The translations under genes and the position numbers were made by a program. Under the pieces are notes generated by a model. It made no database searches and had not been told where the DNA came from. It saw only the letters and a program-made list of their open reading frames with translations. 64,000 nt of DNA, from assembly GCA_964538915.1 (NCBI GenBank), contig CAZIFB010000002.1:124001-188000 (forward strand), given 5' to 3'. Shown in pieces: positions 8,261-16,417 of this stretch (position 1 is the first letter of the stretch; each line of letters starts with the position of its first letter). Origin of the DNA: JAEUHQ01 sp964538915. Lineage in GTDB: Bacteria > Planctomycetota > UBA1135 > UBA2386.

Positions 8261-8671
8261 GTGACGCCGAACGACGATCCACGGGAACCCGAGATCCCCC
8301 CTTCGCTGCAGCGCGACCTGCGCGCGGTGTTCGGCCGGCGCGTCGACGTCCCGTCGTCGTTCGATGCGGCCCTGTCGGCCGCAGGTCGGCGCCGACCCCG
8401 GCCGGTGCTCTGGCCGATGGCTGCTGCCGCGGCGCTCGTCCTCCTCGGACTCGCCTGGAGCCAGTGGCGGCATCCCGGGGGGCCGCTCGACGTGCGCGCC
8501 GACTTCGATCACGACGGCAAGGTCGACGTGCTCGACGCGTATCGCCTGGCACTTGCACTGCGGCGCACGGAGCCCGTGCCGGTCGCATTCGACCTGGATG
8601 GCGACGGCGTGGTCGACACACGCGACGTCGACCGGATCGCGCATGCCGCGGTCGCGGGGAGCGGCGTGTGA
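8261..8671 (+). CDS. single-pass membrane protein with two dockerin/EF-hand-like calcium loops, likely anti-sigma partner
   Basis: 136 aa starting at GTG 8261. Residues 1-46 are cytoplasmic and contain PPSLQRDLRAVFGRRVDVP, a common N-terminus of sigma-linked planctomycete proteins. A transmembrane helix follows at about 50-67. Outside are two calcium-loop repeats: DFDHDGKVDVLDAYRLALAL (residues 81-100) and DLDGDGVVDTRDVDRIAHAA (residues 111-130), with Asp at positions 1, 3, 5, 9 and 12 as in type I dockerins. Position after the ECF gene suggests it holds or releases that sigma factor. The stop overlaps the next start by GTGA, indicating translational coupling. No HCC zinc motif is present, so this is not a ZAS-type anti-sigma. 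Confidence 0.7.
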   Translation: MTPNDDPREPEIPPSLQRDLRAVFGRRVDVPSSFDAALSAAGRRRPRPVLWPMAAAAALVLLGLAWSQWRHPGGPLDVRADFDHDGKVDVLDAYRLALALRRTEPVPVAFDLDGDGVVDTRDVDRIAHAAVAGSGV

Positions 8672-9093
8672 GGGGCGCGTGGTTCATGGTGTTCCTGGCG
8701 GCCGGGTGTTCGCCCAGTCCCGTCGTCGTCGCTTCGGCGCGGTTCGCCGCGTTCGACGTGTTCGTGGACAGCGGCGAGCAGGCGCTCGGAGCGTGGCAGT
8801 TCGAGTGGAGCGCGGGCGGGGGAGTGCACGTCGTCGGCGTCGAGGGTGGCGACGGTGTCTTCGCGAAGGCGCCGTACCACGATCCGGCGACGCTGGAGTC
8901 CGGGCATGTGACGGTCGCAGCGTTCGCAGTCGACGGGGCTCTGCCGCGCGGCGTCTGCCGAGTCGCGACGATGCACGTCGCGATCGACGATGGCGCCACG
9001 GCTGCCCCGGCCGTCATCCTGACGGCGTGTGCCAACGGTGCGGGGGAGACCGTTTCCGGACGGATCACTTGGAAGGAGAAGGAGAACCGATGA
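8668..9093 (+). CDS. lipoprotein with cohesin-like beta-sandwich domain
   Basis: 141 aa from a GTG overlapping the previous stop. The lipobox LAAGC places the lipidated cysteine near residue 14. The mature part is one beta-sandwich: ARFAAFDVFVDSGEQALGAW, VVGVEGGDGVFAKAPYHDP, GHVTVAAFAVDG, RVATMHVAI and a final strand ending ITWKEKENR. The order (a strand with a VD and G, then an aromatic strand, then G.V.VAAF, then an A..HV strand) resembles cohesin domains, which bind dockerins. The upstream neighbour carries dockerin-like loops, so the two products may bind each other in the periplasm. Cohesin identity is a visual match only. Confidence 0.5.
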   Translation: MRGAWFMVFLAAGCSPSPVVVASARFAAFDVFVDSGEQALGAWQFEWSAGGGVHVVGVEGGDGVFAKAPYHDPATLESGHVTVAAFAVDGALPRGVCRVATMHVAIDDGATAAPAVILTACANGAGETVSGRITWKEKENR

Positions 9094-11129
9094 AGAAGTC
9101 GTGCGGTGGGGCCGTGGCGGTGGCGTTGCTCTGCTTGTTCGTGGTGTCGGGATGCAACGTCGGGGGACCCGGCGGCTACGCGACTCTGGCCTCGGGCGAC
9201 GACGCTCTCGGCAGCGAGTCGTTCCGTCCTGGCAGCGACGAGTTGTGGGTGTTCGCCGAAGCGCCGCGACGACAGGCGCCGCCGGCGCGGCACGAAGGAC
9301 CCGGCAGCGGATCGATGGTGGTGCAGGACGGCGAGGGGCGCGTGATCGGGGTGCCGTTGCGACACACGCGAGTACGTGCGAGTGTGCGGGCCTTCCTCGC
9401 GACCGTCGACGTCGAACAGCGCTTCCACAACCCATGGGCGGCCAAGATCGAGGCCGTCTACGTGTTCCCGCTGCCGGAGGACGCCGCGGTGCGCGACTTC
9501 GTGCTGGCGATCGGCGATCGCCAGATCCGCGGCGTCGTGCGCGAGAAGGAAGAGGCGAAGCGCATCTACGAGGCTGCGCGGGCACAGGGGCATCGCGCCG
9601 CGTTGCTCGACCAGGCGCGCCCGAACGTCTTCTCCGAGGCAGTCGCGAACATCGAGCCCGGTGCGTCGATCGACGTGCGCATCCGTTACTTCAACACGCT
9701 CGCCTACGGTCGCGGCGGCTACGAGTTCGTGTTCCCGATGGTCGTCGGACCGCGCTACAACCCGCCCGGCTGGGCCGACGGGATCGGAGCGAACCTTCCG
9801 GGCGAGCCTCACGGGCAGCCCACGACGGTGACCTACGCACCTCCCGACACGCGTCCGGGCGCGGACATCGACATCGGCGTCGACGCGGATCTGGGCATGC
9901 CGCTCGCCGCAGTCGAGTCGCCGAGCCACTCCATCAGCGTGGAGCGGGAAGGCGAATCGCACACGAGGGTTCGCCTCGCCGGGGGAGCGACGATCCCCAA
10001 CCGGGACTTCGTGCTCCACTTCGCGGTCGCCGAGAGAGAGACGCGTGCCACCATGCTCACGCACGCGGCGGCGGACGGCGGACACCTGGCGCTGCTGCTG
10101 CATCCGCCGCGGGACCTCGTCGCGCTGCCGCGTCAGCCTTTGGAACTCGTGTTCGTCGTCGATTGCTCGGGCAGCATGTCCGGCGCGCCGCTGGAGCAGG
10201 CCAAGGCGGTCGCCGAGATGGCTCTCGATCGCCTCGCTCCGAGCGACTCGTTCCAGATCGTTCGCTTCTCGGACACCGCTTCGTCGTTCGCGGCCGCCCC
10301 CGTGGCGGCGACCGAGGCCGAAGTCCGGCGCGGCCGCGAGCACTTGCGGCAGATGGCAGTCGGGGGCGGCACGCAGATGCTGTCGGGCATCCGTGCGGCG
10401 CTGGCGACGCCGCACGATCCCGAGAAGCTCCGTTTCATCGCGTTCCTCACGGACGGCTACATCGGCAACGAGTCGGAGATCTTCGACGAGCTGCGGCACG
10501 GCCTCGGAGCGTCACGGGTGTTCAGCTTGGGGGTCGGATCCTCCGTCAACCGCTTCCTGCTCGAAGGCATGGCTCGGCTCGGGCGCGGCGCCGTTGGCTA
10601 TCTGTTGCACGACGAGCAGCCCGGTCCCGCGATCGCCGAGCTGTGGGACCGGATCAGCCGTCCCGCCATGACCGACGTGACCATCGACTGGAACGGCGCA
10701 CGCGTGCTCGACGTTTGTCCCTCGCGATTGCCCGACCTCTTCGTCGGCCGACCGATCGCGTTGTCGGCGCGATTCGAAGGACCGGCTCCTTCGTCGGTGC
10801 GTGTGCACGGGCGGATCGCCGGTCAGCCGACGGTCCTCGATGTTCCGCTCGTCGCGTCGACGACCGAGGACGCCGCCGTTGCGCTGCCGGCGCTGTGGGC
10901 GCGACGACGGATCCAGGGCCTGAGCGACTTCGCCGAAGTCGAAGGCCACGGCCGCGACGATGCCGGAGTGCGGAGTCTTGCGCTGGCACACGGTCTCGTT
11001 TCGCCGTTCACGTCGTTCGTCGCTGTCGACGCGAGCGGACGCACGATCGGCGACCACGGCTACACCGTTCCCGTTCTCGTGCCGATGCCCGCCGGCGTCC
11101 GCTACGAGACCGCCGCGGCGGAGAAATAG
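9090..11129 (+). CDS. VIT- and VWA-domain lipoprotein (inter-alpha-trypsin inhibitor heavy chain-like)
   Basis: 679 aa. The ATG overlaps the preceding stop (ATGA) and has a purine-rich ribosome site at 9071-9086. Lipobox VVSGC gives a lipidated cysteine at residue 22. The VIT domain spans about residues 85-215, with VDVEQRFHNPWAAKIEAVYV and FPLPEDAAVRDF plus NIEPGASIDVRIRYFN. A VWA domain spans about 350-520 with a complete MIDAS: DCSGS near residue 354, the T of GGGTQM, and FLTDGY. The tail lacks a sorting signal. Such proteins bind ligands through a metal ion on the cell surface. It closes the ECF operon, suggesting it is the output or surface partner of that sensing system. Confidence 0.85.
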   Translation: MKKSCGGAVAVALLCLFVVSGCNVGGPGGYATLASGDDALGSESFRPGSDELWVFAEAPRRQAPPARHEGPGSGSMVVQDGEGRVIGVPLRHTRVRASVRAFLATVDVEQRFHNPWAAKIEAVYVFPLPEDAAVRDFVLAIGDRQIRGVVREKEEAKRIYEAARAQGHRAALLDQARPNVFSEAVANIEPGASIDVRIRYFNTLAYGRGGYEFVFPMVVGPRYNPPGWADGIGANLPGEPHGQPTTVTYAPPDTRPGADIDIGVDADLGMPLAAVESPSHSISVEREGESHTRVRLAGGATIPNRDFVLHFAVAERETRATMLTHAAADGGHLALLLHPPRDLVALPRQPLELVFVVDCSGSMSGAPLEQAKAVAEMALDRLAPSDSFQIVRFSDTASSFAAAPVAATEAEVRRGREHLRQMAVGGGTQMLSGIRAALATPHDPEKLRFIAFLTDGYIGNESEIFDELRHGLGASRVFSLGVGSSVNRFLLEGMARLGRGAVGYLLHDEQPGPAIAELWDRISRPAMTDVTIDWNGARVLDVCPSRLPDLFVGRPIALSARFEGPAPSSVRVHGRIAGQPTVLDVPLVASTTEDAAVALPALWARRRIQGLSDFAEVEGHGRDDAGVRSLALAHGLVSPFTSFVAVDASGRTIGDHGYTVPVLVPMPAGVRYETAAAEK

Positions 11130-11144
11130 CCGCCGGCGGCCCGA

Positions 11145-12176
11145 CTACTCGACCATCCACGCCGGCTTGTAGTTGATGCCGACGTTGAGGATGCGCTGCA
11201 GCAGTGCTCCGTAGTCGAGACCCGCCGCCTTCGCCGACTCGGGGAAGTCCTCGCCGGGCGACAGATCGCTGTTCACGTTCGCCTCGATCACGAATGGCCG
11301 GCCCTCGGTGTCGAGGCGGAGGTCGATGCGGGCGTAGCCCGAGAGATGCAGCGCCCGGTACGTGCGCTTGCAGATCGAGAGTATGCGTTCCTCGAGGTCC
11401 TTGCCGAGATCGCGCGCGCGGCCGGTGCGGAGACCGATGCGTTCCTGGTAGGCGACGTCCCACTTCACCCGCGATGTCGCGATCGCTTCGTTGCCCTCGG
11501 GCAGCTTGTCGAACCACAGCTCCCAGATCGGCAGCACCTCGAGCCGTTCGTTGCCGAGGATGCTGACGGTCAGCTCGCGTCCGGGCAGGAACTGCTCGAC
11601 GACGACGTCGGTCTGCAGCGTGCGGTGGAGGAACTCGACGCGCTCGGCGAGTTCCTTGTCGTCGTGCACGACGGATGCCTGCGAGATGCCGGCACTGCCG
11701 TGCTGAACGGCCGACTTCACGATCGCGGGGAACTGCATGCGCGACGGCAGGCGCGCCTTCTTCGTCCGCAGCGGGAACACGGCGAACGCCGGGCAGGGGA
11801 TGCGATGCCACGCGAGGATCTGCTTGCTGAGCGCCTTGTCGCCGGCGAGCACGATGCCTCGCGGGTTGCAGCCGGTGTACGGCTGCTTCAGCAGTTCGAG
11901 GTAACTGACGAAGTGCGCCTCGTACGTCACCACGTCGTGGAAGTCGGTGAGGATGTTGAACACGACGTGCGGCTTCCACTCCGCCACCGCGTCGCGCACG
12001 GGCTTCAGTTCGTCGCCGACGCCGAGCACCTTCACGTCGTGCCCGATCTCGCGCAGCGTGCGCACGACGTCGAGTTCCATCTGGTACTCCCACGTCTCCG
12101 CCGGCGGCAGCTTCTCCGCGTCGGGCGGCGGCACCAGCACCTCGTGCATCGCGACGAGAACGCGCAGCTTCCTCAT
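11145..12176 (-). CDS. ATP-grasp carboxylate-amine ligase, D-Ala-D-Ala ligase-like
   Basis: 343 aa. N-terminal domain MRKLRVLVAMHEVLVPP ... DVVFN-type fold, then the ATP-grasp body: YTGCNPRGIVLAGDKALSKQ, FPAIVKSAVQHGSAGISQAS (ATP-binding glycine-rich loop), VVEQFLPGRELTVSILG, and the metal-binding YARIDLRLDTEGRPFVIEAN followed by VNSDLSPGEDF. The start has an excellent Shine-Dalgarno (aaggagg) overlapping the end of the upstream metallopeptidase gene, whose stop lies 10 bases away. It differs from true Ddl in lacking the usual Ddl ending, and is not beside mur genes, so a dipeptide or peptide-modifying ligase is as likely as a wall enzyme. Confidence 0.8.
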   Translation of the reverse strand: MRKLRVLVAMHEVLVPPPDAEKLPPAETWEYQMELDVVRTLREIGHDVKVLGVGDELKPVRDAVAEWKPHVVFNILTDFHDVVTYEAHFVSYLELLKQPYTGCNPRGIVLAGDKALSKQILAWHRIPCPAFAVFPLRTKKARLPSRMQFPAIVKSAVQHGSAGISQASVVHDDKELAERVEFLHRTLQTDVVVEQFLPGRELTVSILGNERLEVLPIWELWFDKLPEGNEAIATSRVKWDVAYQERIGLRTGRARDLGKDLEERILSICKRTYRALHLSGYARIDLRLDTEGRPFVIEANVNSDLSPGEDFPESAKAAGLDYGALLQRILNVGINYKPAWMVE

Positions 12177-12186
12177 CGGGCCTCCT

Positions 12187-13224
12187 TCATCGCCGGAACC
12201 TCGGCTTCTGTCCCCGCGCGAGCGCGAACGTGACCATCGTCGTGAGGACCGCCGCGCCGAGGCGCGCCTGGTCCCGCGGTCGCGACAGGCGCAGGTCGAG
12301 TTCCTTGCAGCGCTGCTCCATCGCATCGAGGGCCTGGTCGACGACGTAGCGATACTGGCCGGTCAGCGCCGAGACCTTGGTGCGCAGGTGGTTGCGCTCG
12401 CGGCGCAGGAAGCCGGCTGCGCGCTCGGCGCGGCCGTTGTCGCTCGCGGCGCTGAACACGAGCTTCAGTTCGCGGTCGTGGCGCCACGGCTCCGTCGAGC
12501 CGTAGGCCGCCTTGCGGCGCCGGTAGTGTTCGCGCAGCGGATGACGCAGGCTCGGCAGCGACTCGGAGCGGTCGCGCGAACGCACGGGCGGCGGCAGGTC
12601 GCCGATGTCGCGCAGCATGCGGTCGAGGCTCTGCAGCTTCTTCAGCGCGGGCCAGCCTTCGTAGACCTTCTGCCAGCGCGATTGCGGCGCGAGCCACACG
12701 GCGAAGCTCTCGGCGTAGTCCTCGGCGGGATGGCTCTGCGCGTACCACGCGCCGAGGTTCTGCACGTAGTTCTTGCTCGTCGGTCGCACGCGGTAGGCGG
12801 CGCGGTAGGGCGCGCTGTACTTGCCGAACGTCCGGCGCCAGTCGGCGCGGGCGTGCAGTCGGTACGCGTTGTCCATCGCGTGCGCCGCCTCGTGCCGGAG
12901 CAGCTTCATGCACCACTCGTGCGTGCTGCCCTCTGCTTCGAACATCTGCGCGTGCTCGAGCTGCACGAGGCGGCGATGCGCGAGATAGAAGGGCACTGCG
13001 AAGCCGGTCGAGCCCTCGGGCGTGAACCAGTCCGTCGACAACCACACGTACGGCCGGAACACGAGGCCCTGTCGCCCCATCTCCGAATGCAGGAGATCGA
13101 TGCGCTGCTCGAGTGCGGTGCCCTCGAGCGACAGGTCGAGATCGCACAGCGGCACGTCGAGCAGCTCCTCCGTCGGGAGGTCGGCCCACCAGGGGCTCGA
13201 TCGGCGGCGGCGGCGGGTCGGCAC
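12187..13224 (-). CDS. putative zinc metallopeptidase (HExxH), coupled to the ATP-grasp ligase
   Basis: About 345 aa from a GTG at 13224. The centre has the zinc motif HEAAH in LLRHEAAHAMDNAYRL (about residues 104-119), followed some 50 residues later by HPAEDYAESFAVWL, whose Glu can be the third zinc ligand as in gluzincins of the putative zinc-binding metallopeptidase type. No signal peptide or membrane helix is seen, so it is probably cytosolic. The C-terminal third is Arg/Lys-rich and probably helical. An ATG at 13302 would add 26 residues but overlaps the divergent gene. The close coupling to an ATP-grasp ligase suggests a joint role in making or trimming a peptide. Confidence 0.65.
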   Translation of the reverse strand: MPTRRRRRSSPWWADLPTEELLDVPLCDLDLSLEGTALEQRIDLLHSEMGRQGLVFRPYVWLSTDWFTPEGSTGFAVPFYLAHRRLVQLEHAQMFEAEGSTHEWCMKLLRHEAAHAMDNAYRLHARADWRRTFGKYSAPYRAAYRVRPTSKNYVQNLGAWYAQSHPAEDYAESFAVWLAPQSRWQKVYEGWPALKKLQSLDRMLRDIGDLPPPVRSRDRSESLPSLRHPLREHYRRRKAAYGSTEPWRHDRELKLVFSAASDNGRAERAAGFLRRERNHLRTKVSALTGQYRYVVDQALDAMEQRCKELDLRLSRPRDQARLGAAVLTTMVTFALARGQKPRFRR

Positions 13225-13283
13225 GGCCTGCGAGGATACCGCCGTGCGGGAGACGGTGAAACGCGGGTCGGTATCCTGCGCGC

Positions 13284-14096
13284 ATGTCCCGTCCGTGCGC
13301 ATCGATCGACCTCGTGGTCCTCGGCGTCGCGTGCATCGCGGGCGCGAATCTCGTCGCGCGATGGTTCGGGTGCGGAGCCGTCGCGACGCCGTGGAGCGTC
13401 GTCGACGACGCGGCGACGATCTTGCTGGTGTCGCTGCCTGCGCTCATCGTGCGCCGCGCCATGTTCCCTGCGTCCGCACCGCCGGCAGGGTTGTCTGCGG
13501 CGGCGATTCACTTCGCGGCGTGCATGTGTGGCGCAGTGAGCTTCGTGGTCGGTTGGTGGCTCGTCGCGGCGCTGTGCGGCCTGTGGACGATCGGCGTCGG
13601 GTGGCCGTTGGTGCTCTGCTTGCTCGACTTCGATGCCCTCGGCCTGCTCGGTGCGGTACCGGTTGCGATGGCCGTAGTGCTCATCGGCGTCCTGGCTGTC
13701 GGTTCGCGCAGGGCGTGGGCGCGCGCGGTCCGTGGATTGGCGTGGGGCCTCGCGTGGCCGACGGCGTTGCTCACGACCGCGATGGTCGGACTCGGTGCCT
13801 GGTGGAGACACGTCGAAGGCGACCCTGCGACGGCGTCGTTGGAGATTGGCCGCCACTCGTCCGGCTGTAGCGAGTTCGTCGCGCTCCGCCGGGACGCCGA
13901 CTACCCCGACCGGGCTTCGTGGGTGCGGGTCGAGCAGCGCGTTCCGATCGTCCCGAACCTGCTCGAGTGGCGACGAACGTGCCTCCGGCCGAGGGCGGGT
14001 CGCGAGGTGGTGTTCGCCGTGGCCGATGGCTTCGTGCGTGTCACGGTGGACCCGGGGACTTCGCATGCAGAGGTCGTCGTCATCGGTGGTTCCTGA
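13284..14096 (+). CDS. polytopic membrane protein of unknown function
   Basis: 270 aa. Roughly the first 175 residues hold five or six hydrophobic helices (for example LVVLGVACIAGANLVA, AVPVAMAVVLIGVLAVG and a Trp/Ala-rich segment near 150-170). The last 95 residues form a soluble domain with two cysteines (HSSGCSEFV and WRRTCLRP) that may form a disulfide outside the cell. No family recognised. It is divergent from the metallopeptidase gene with about 60 bases between starts. A perfect hairpin follows the stop codon. Confidence 0.6.
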   Translation: MSRPCASIDLVVLGVACIAGANLVARWFGCGAVATPWSVVDDAATILLVSLPALIVRRAMFPASAPPAGLSAAAIHFAACMCGAVSFVVGWWLVAALCGLWTIGVGWPLVLCLLDFDALGLLGAVPVAMAVVLIGVLAVGSRRAWARAVRGLAWGLAWPTALLTTAMVGLGAWWRHVEGDPATASLEIGRHSSGCSEFVALRRDADYPDRASWVRVEQRVPIVPNLLEWRRTCLRPRAGREVVFAVADGFVRVTVDPGTSHAEVVVIGGS

Positions 14097-14104
14097 CCCG
14101 GCGC

Positions 14105-14125
14105 CGGTCGGTTCCGAACCGACCG
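14105..14125 (+). terminator. perfect 9-bp hairpin after the 13284-14096 gene
   Basis: cggtcggtt, then ccg, then aaccgaccg, starting 9 bases after the stop codon. The stem is strong but no T-run follows, so it is either a Rho-assisted terminator or an operator for the glycan locus that begins at 14232. Confidence 0.45.
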
Positions 14126-14231
14126 ACTTCCGCGCGAGTGAGCGTGGCTGCCCTTGCTGTGGGTTCGACCTCCTGTGGTAGTCTCCCGCACCCCGAAATC
14201 CTCGGGATCACCCCATGCGGAGTCTCTTGTC

Positions 14232-15299
14232 GTGACCGTGCTCGTCACCGGCGGCGCCGGCTTCGTAGGTTCGAATCTGGCGCTGCAATGGAAGCGCGAC
14301 CACGCCGACCGGCGGGTCATCGCGCTCGACAACCTGCGGCGCCGCGGCAGCGAACTGACGCTGCCCCGGCTGCGGGCCGGCGGGGTCGAGTTCCGGCACG
14401 GGGACATCCGCAATCCCGAGGATCTCGCGGAAGTCGGCAAGTTCGACCTGCTCCTCGAGTGCTCCGCCGAACCGTCGGTGCACGCCGGCTACGACGGCAG
14501 TCCGGACTACCTGATCCACACGAACCTCGTCGGCACGAAGAACTGTCTCGAAGCGGCGCGGCGCCACGGTGCGGACACGGTGTTCTTGTCCACGAGCCGC
14601 GTCTATCCGATCGATCCGCTGCGCGCGTTGCCTCTCGAAGTCAGCGGCACGCGCCTCGTCGTGAAGCCGGGCGTCACGCATCCGCACGGGTTCTCGGCCG
14701 CGGGCATCGGCACCGACTTCACGCTCGCCGGGCACCGGTCGTTGTACGGCGCGACCAAGCTGTGTTCCGAACACCTGATCGAGGAGTACGCCGCCGCCTA
14801 CGGCATGCGCGCCGTCGTGAATCGATGCGGGGTGCTGACCGGCCCGTGGCAGATGGGCAAGGTCGACCAGGGCTTCATCGTGTTGTGGGCGTCGCGCCAC
14901 CTGTTCGGGAAGGCGCTCGCCTACATGGGCTTCGGCGGTCACGGCCATCAGGTGCGCGACATCCTGCACGTCGCCGATCTGTACGACCTGCTCCGCGTCC
15001 AGGTCCGCGATTTCGACGCGCATCGCGGTCGGGTCTACAACGTCGGCGGCGGCCTCGGCGTCAGCGTTTCCCTCGCGGAGTTGACGGCGCACTGCGCGAA
15101 GCGGACGGGGGGTGCGTCCCCGACGATCAACAAGGACCCCGAGACGCGCGCGGCGGACATCCCGTTCTACGTGACCGACAATGCCCACGTGACCGCGCGG
15201 ACAGGCTGGCAGCCGCGGCGCACGGTGGACCACATCCTGGACGACGTGTTCGCGTGGCTGCGGGAGCATCGCGCGGCACTCGAGCCGATTCTGGCGTGA
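14232..15299 (+). CDS. NAD-dependent sugar epimerase (extended SDR, CDP-paratose 2-epimerase-like)
   Basis: 355 aa starting at GTG 14232. Rossmann motif TGGAGFVGSNLALQWK binds NAD(P); the active-site strand is FLSTSRVYPIDP and the catalytic Tyr/Lys pair is intact in SLYGATKLCSEHLIEEY. The downstream NRCGVLTGPWQMGKVDQGF and FGGHGHQVRDILHVADL segments match the RfbE (CDP-paratose/tyvelose epimerase) branch of the family. It should convert a nucleotide sugar in the cytosol. It opens a four-gene run on the same strand with a second related SDR directly behind it. Confidence 0.85.
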   Translation: MTVLVTGGAGFVGSNLALQWKRDHADRRVIALDNLRRRGSELTLPRLRAGGVEFRHGDIRNPEDLAEVGKFDLLLECSAEPSVHAGYDGSPDYLIHTNLVGTKNCLEAARRHGADTVFLSTSRVYPIDPLRALPLEVSGTRLVVKPGVTHPHGFSAAGIGTDFTLAGHRSLYGATKLCSEHLIEEYAAAYGMRAVVNRCGVLTGPWQMGKVDQGFIVLWASRHLFGKALAYMGFGGHGHQVRDILHVADLYDLLRVQVRDFDAHRGRVYNVGGGLGVSVSLAELTAHCAKRTGGASPTINKDPETRAADIPFYVTDNAHVTARTGWQPRRTVDHILDDVFAWLREHRAALEPILA

Positions 15300-15351
15300 C
15301 GCCGCGCCCGCTGCCCCGAATACTCGACGCTCCACTCACTTCGACGACACC

Positions 15352-16416
15352 ATGGCCGTAGCTCTCATCACCGGATCCGCCGGACTCATCGGCGCCGAAA
15401 CCGTCCGCCTGTTCTCCAAGAAGGGGCTCGACGTGGTCGGTATCGACAACGACATGCGTCGCTACTTCTTCGGCGAGGAAGCGAGCACGGCGTGGAGCCG
15501 GAAGCAACTCGAGAAGGAGCTGCCGAAGTACACCCACGAGGCGTGCGACATCCGCAGCGAGCCCGACCTGAAGAAGATCTTCGCTCGCTACGGCAAGTCG
15601 ATCGCCGTGATCGTGCACACCGCCGCGCAGCCGTCGCACGACTGGGCCGCGCGCGAGCCGCACACCGACTTCACCGTGAACGCGAACGGCACGCTCAACA
15701 TGCTCGAGCTGACCCGCCAGCATTGCCCCGAGGCGGTGTTCGTGTTCACCAGCACCAACAAGGTCTACGGCGACACGCCGAACCGCCTGCCGCTCGTCGA
15801 AGAGGCGCAGCGCTACGAGCTGAAGAACCACCCGTTCGCGCAGCACGGCATCGACGAGACGATGAGCATCGACAACACGATGCACAGCCTCTTCGGCGCG
15901 TCGAAGGTCGCCGCGGACGTCCTCGTGCAGGAGTACGGCCGCTACTTCGGGATGAAGACCGCCTGCTTCCGCGGCGGCTGCCTGACCGGCCCCGGGCACT
16001 CGGGCACGCAGTTGCACGGGTTCCTCGCCTACCTGGTGAAGTGCGCGATCACCGGGACGCCGTACACGGTGTTCGGCTACGAGGGGAAGCAGGTCCGCGA
16101 CAACATCCACAGCTTCGACCTCGTGAACGCCTTCTGGCACTTCTTCCAGAAGCCGCGCAGCGCGGAGGTCTACAACATCGGCGGCAGCCGCTACTCGAAC
16201 TGCTCGATGAAGGAAGCGATCGCGATCTGCGAGAAGCTGACCGGCCGGCCGATGAAGTGGAGCTACAACGCGACGAACCGCGCCGGCGACCACATCTGGT
16301 GGATCAGCGACATCCGCAAGTTCCAGTCGCACTATCCGGACTGGAAGCTGCAGTACGACGTGCAGCGCATCATCGCGGAGATCCACACGGGCCTCGAGGC
16401 CAGGGCGAAGGCCTGA
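15352..16416 (+). CDS. NAD-dependent epimerase family protein with Phe in place of the catalytic Tyr
   Basis: 354 aa. The Rossmann motif is TGSAGLIGAETVRLF and the active-site strand FVFTSTNKVYGDTPNRLP; the layout follows CDP-paratose 2-epimerase. The canonical YxxxK is replaced by Phe: HSLFGASKVAADV (codon ttc at the Tyr position), while the Lys remains. The rest is well preserved, including CFRGGCLTGPGHSG, FGYEGKQVRDNIHSFDLVNAF and YNIGGSR. The Tyr normally acts as general acid/base, so the enzyme either uses another residue or works as a structural or regulatory partner of the neighbouring epimerase. It ends one base before the next start codon. Confidence 0.85.
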   Translation: MAVALITGSAGLIGAETVRLFSKKGLDVVGIDNDMRRYFFGEEASTAWSRKQLEKELPKYTHEACDIRSEPDLKKIFARYGKSIAVIVHTAAQPSHDWAAREPHTDFTVNANGTLNMLELTRQHCPEAVFVFTSTNKVYGDTPNRLPLVEEAQRYELKNHPFAQHGIDETMSIDNTMHSLFGASKVAADVLVQEYGRYFGMKTACFRGGCLTGPGHSGTQLHGFLAYLVKCAITGTPYTVFGYEGKQVRDNIHSFDLVNAFWHFFQKPRSAEVYNIGGSRYSNCSMKEAIAICEKLTGRPMKWSYNATNRAGDHIWWISDIRKFQSHYPDWKLQYDVQRIIAEIHTGLEARAKA

Positions 16417-16417
16417 G

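Noticed and set aside
7599..10499. Minus-strand open frame of about 966 codons
   Set aside because: Antisense to the ECF operon, low complexity, no motif; a high-GC shadow.
14161..14172. tRNA-like gggttcgacctcc segment before the epimerase gene
   Set aside because: No acceptor, D or anticodon stem can be paired around it; chance T-loop likeness.
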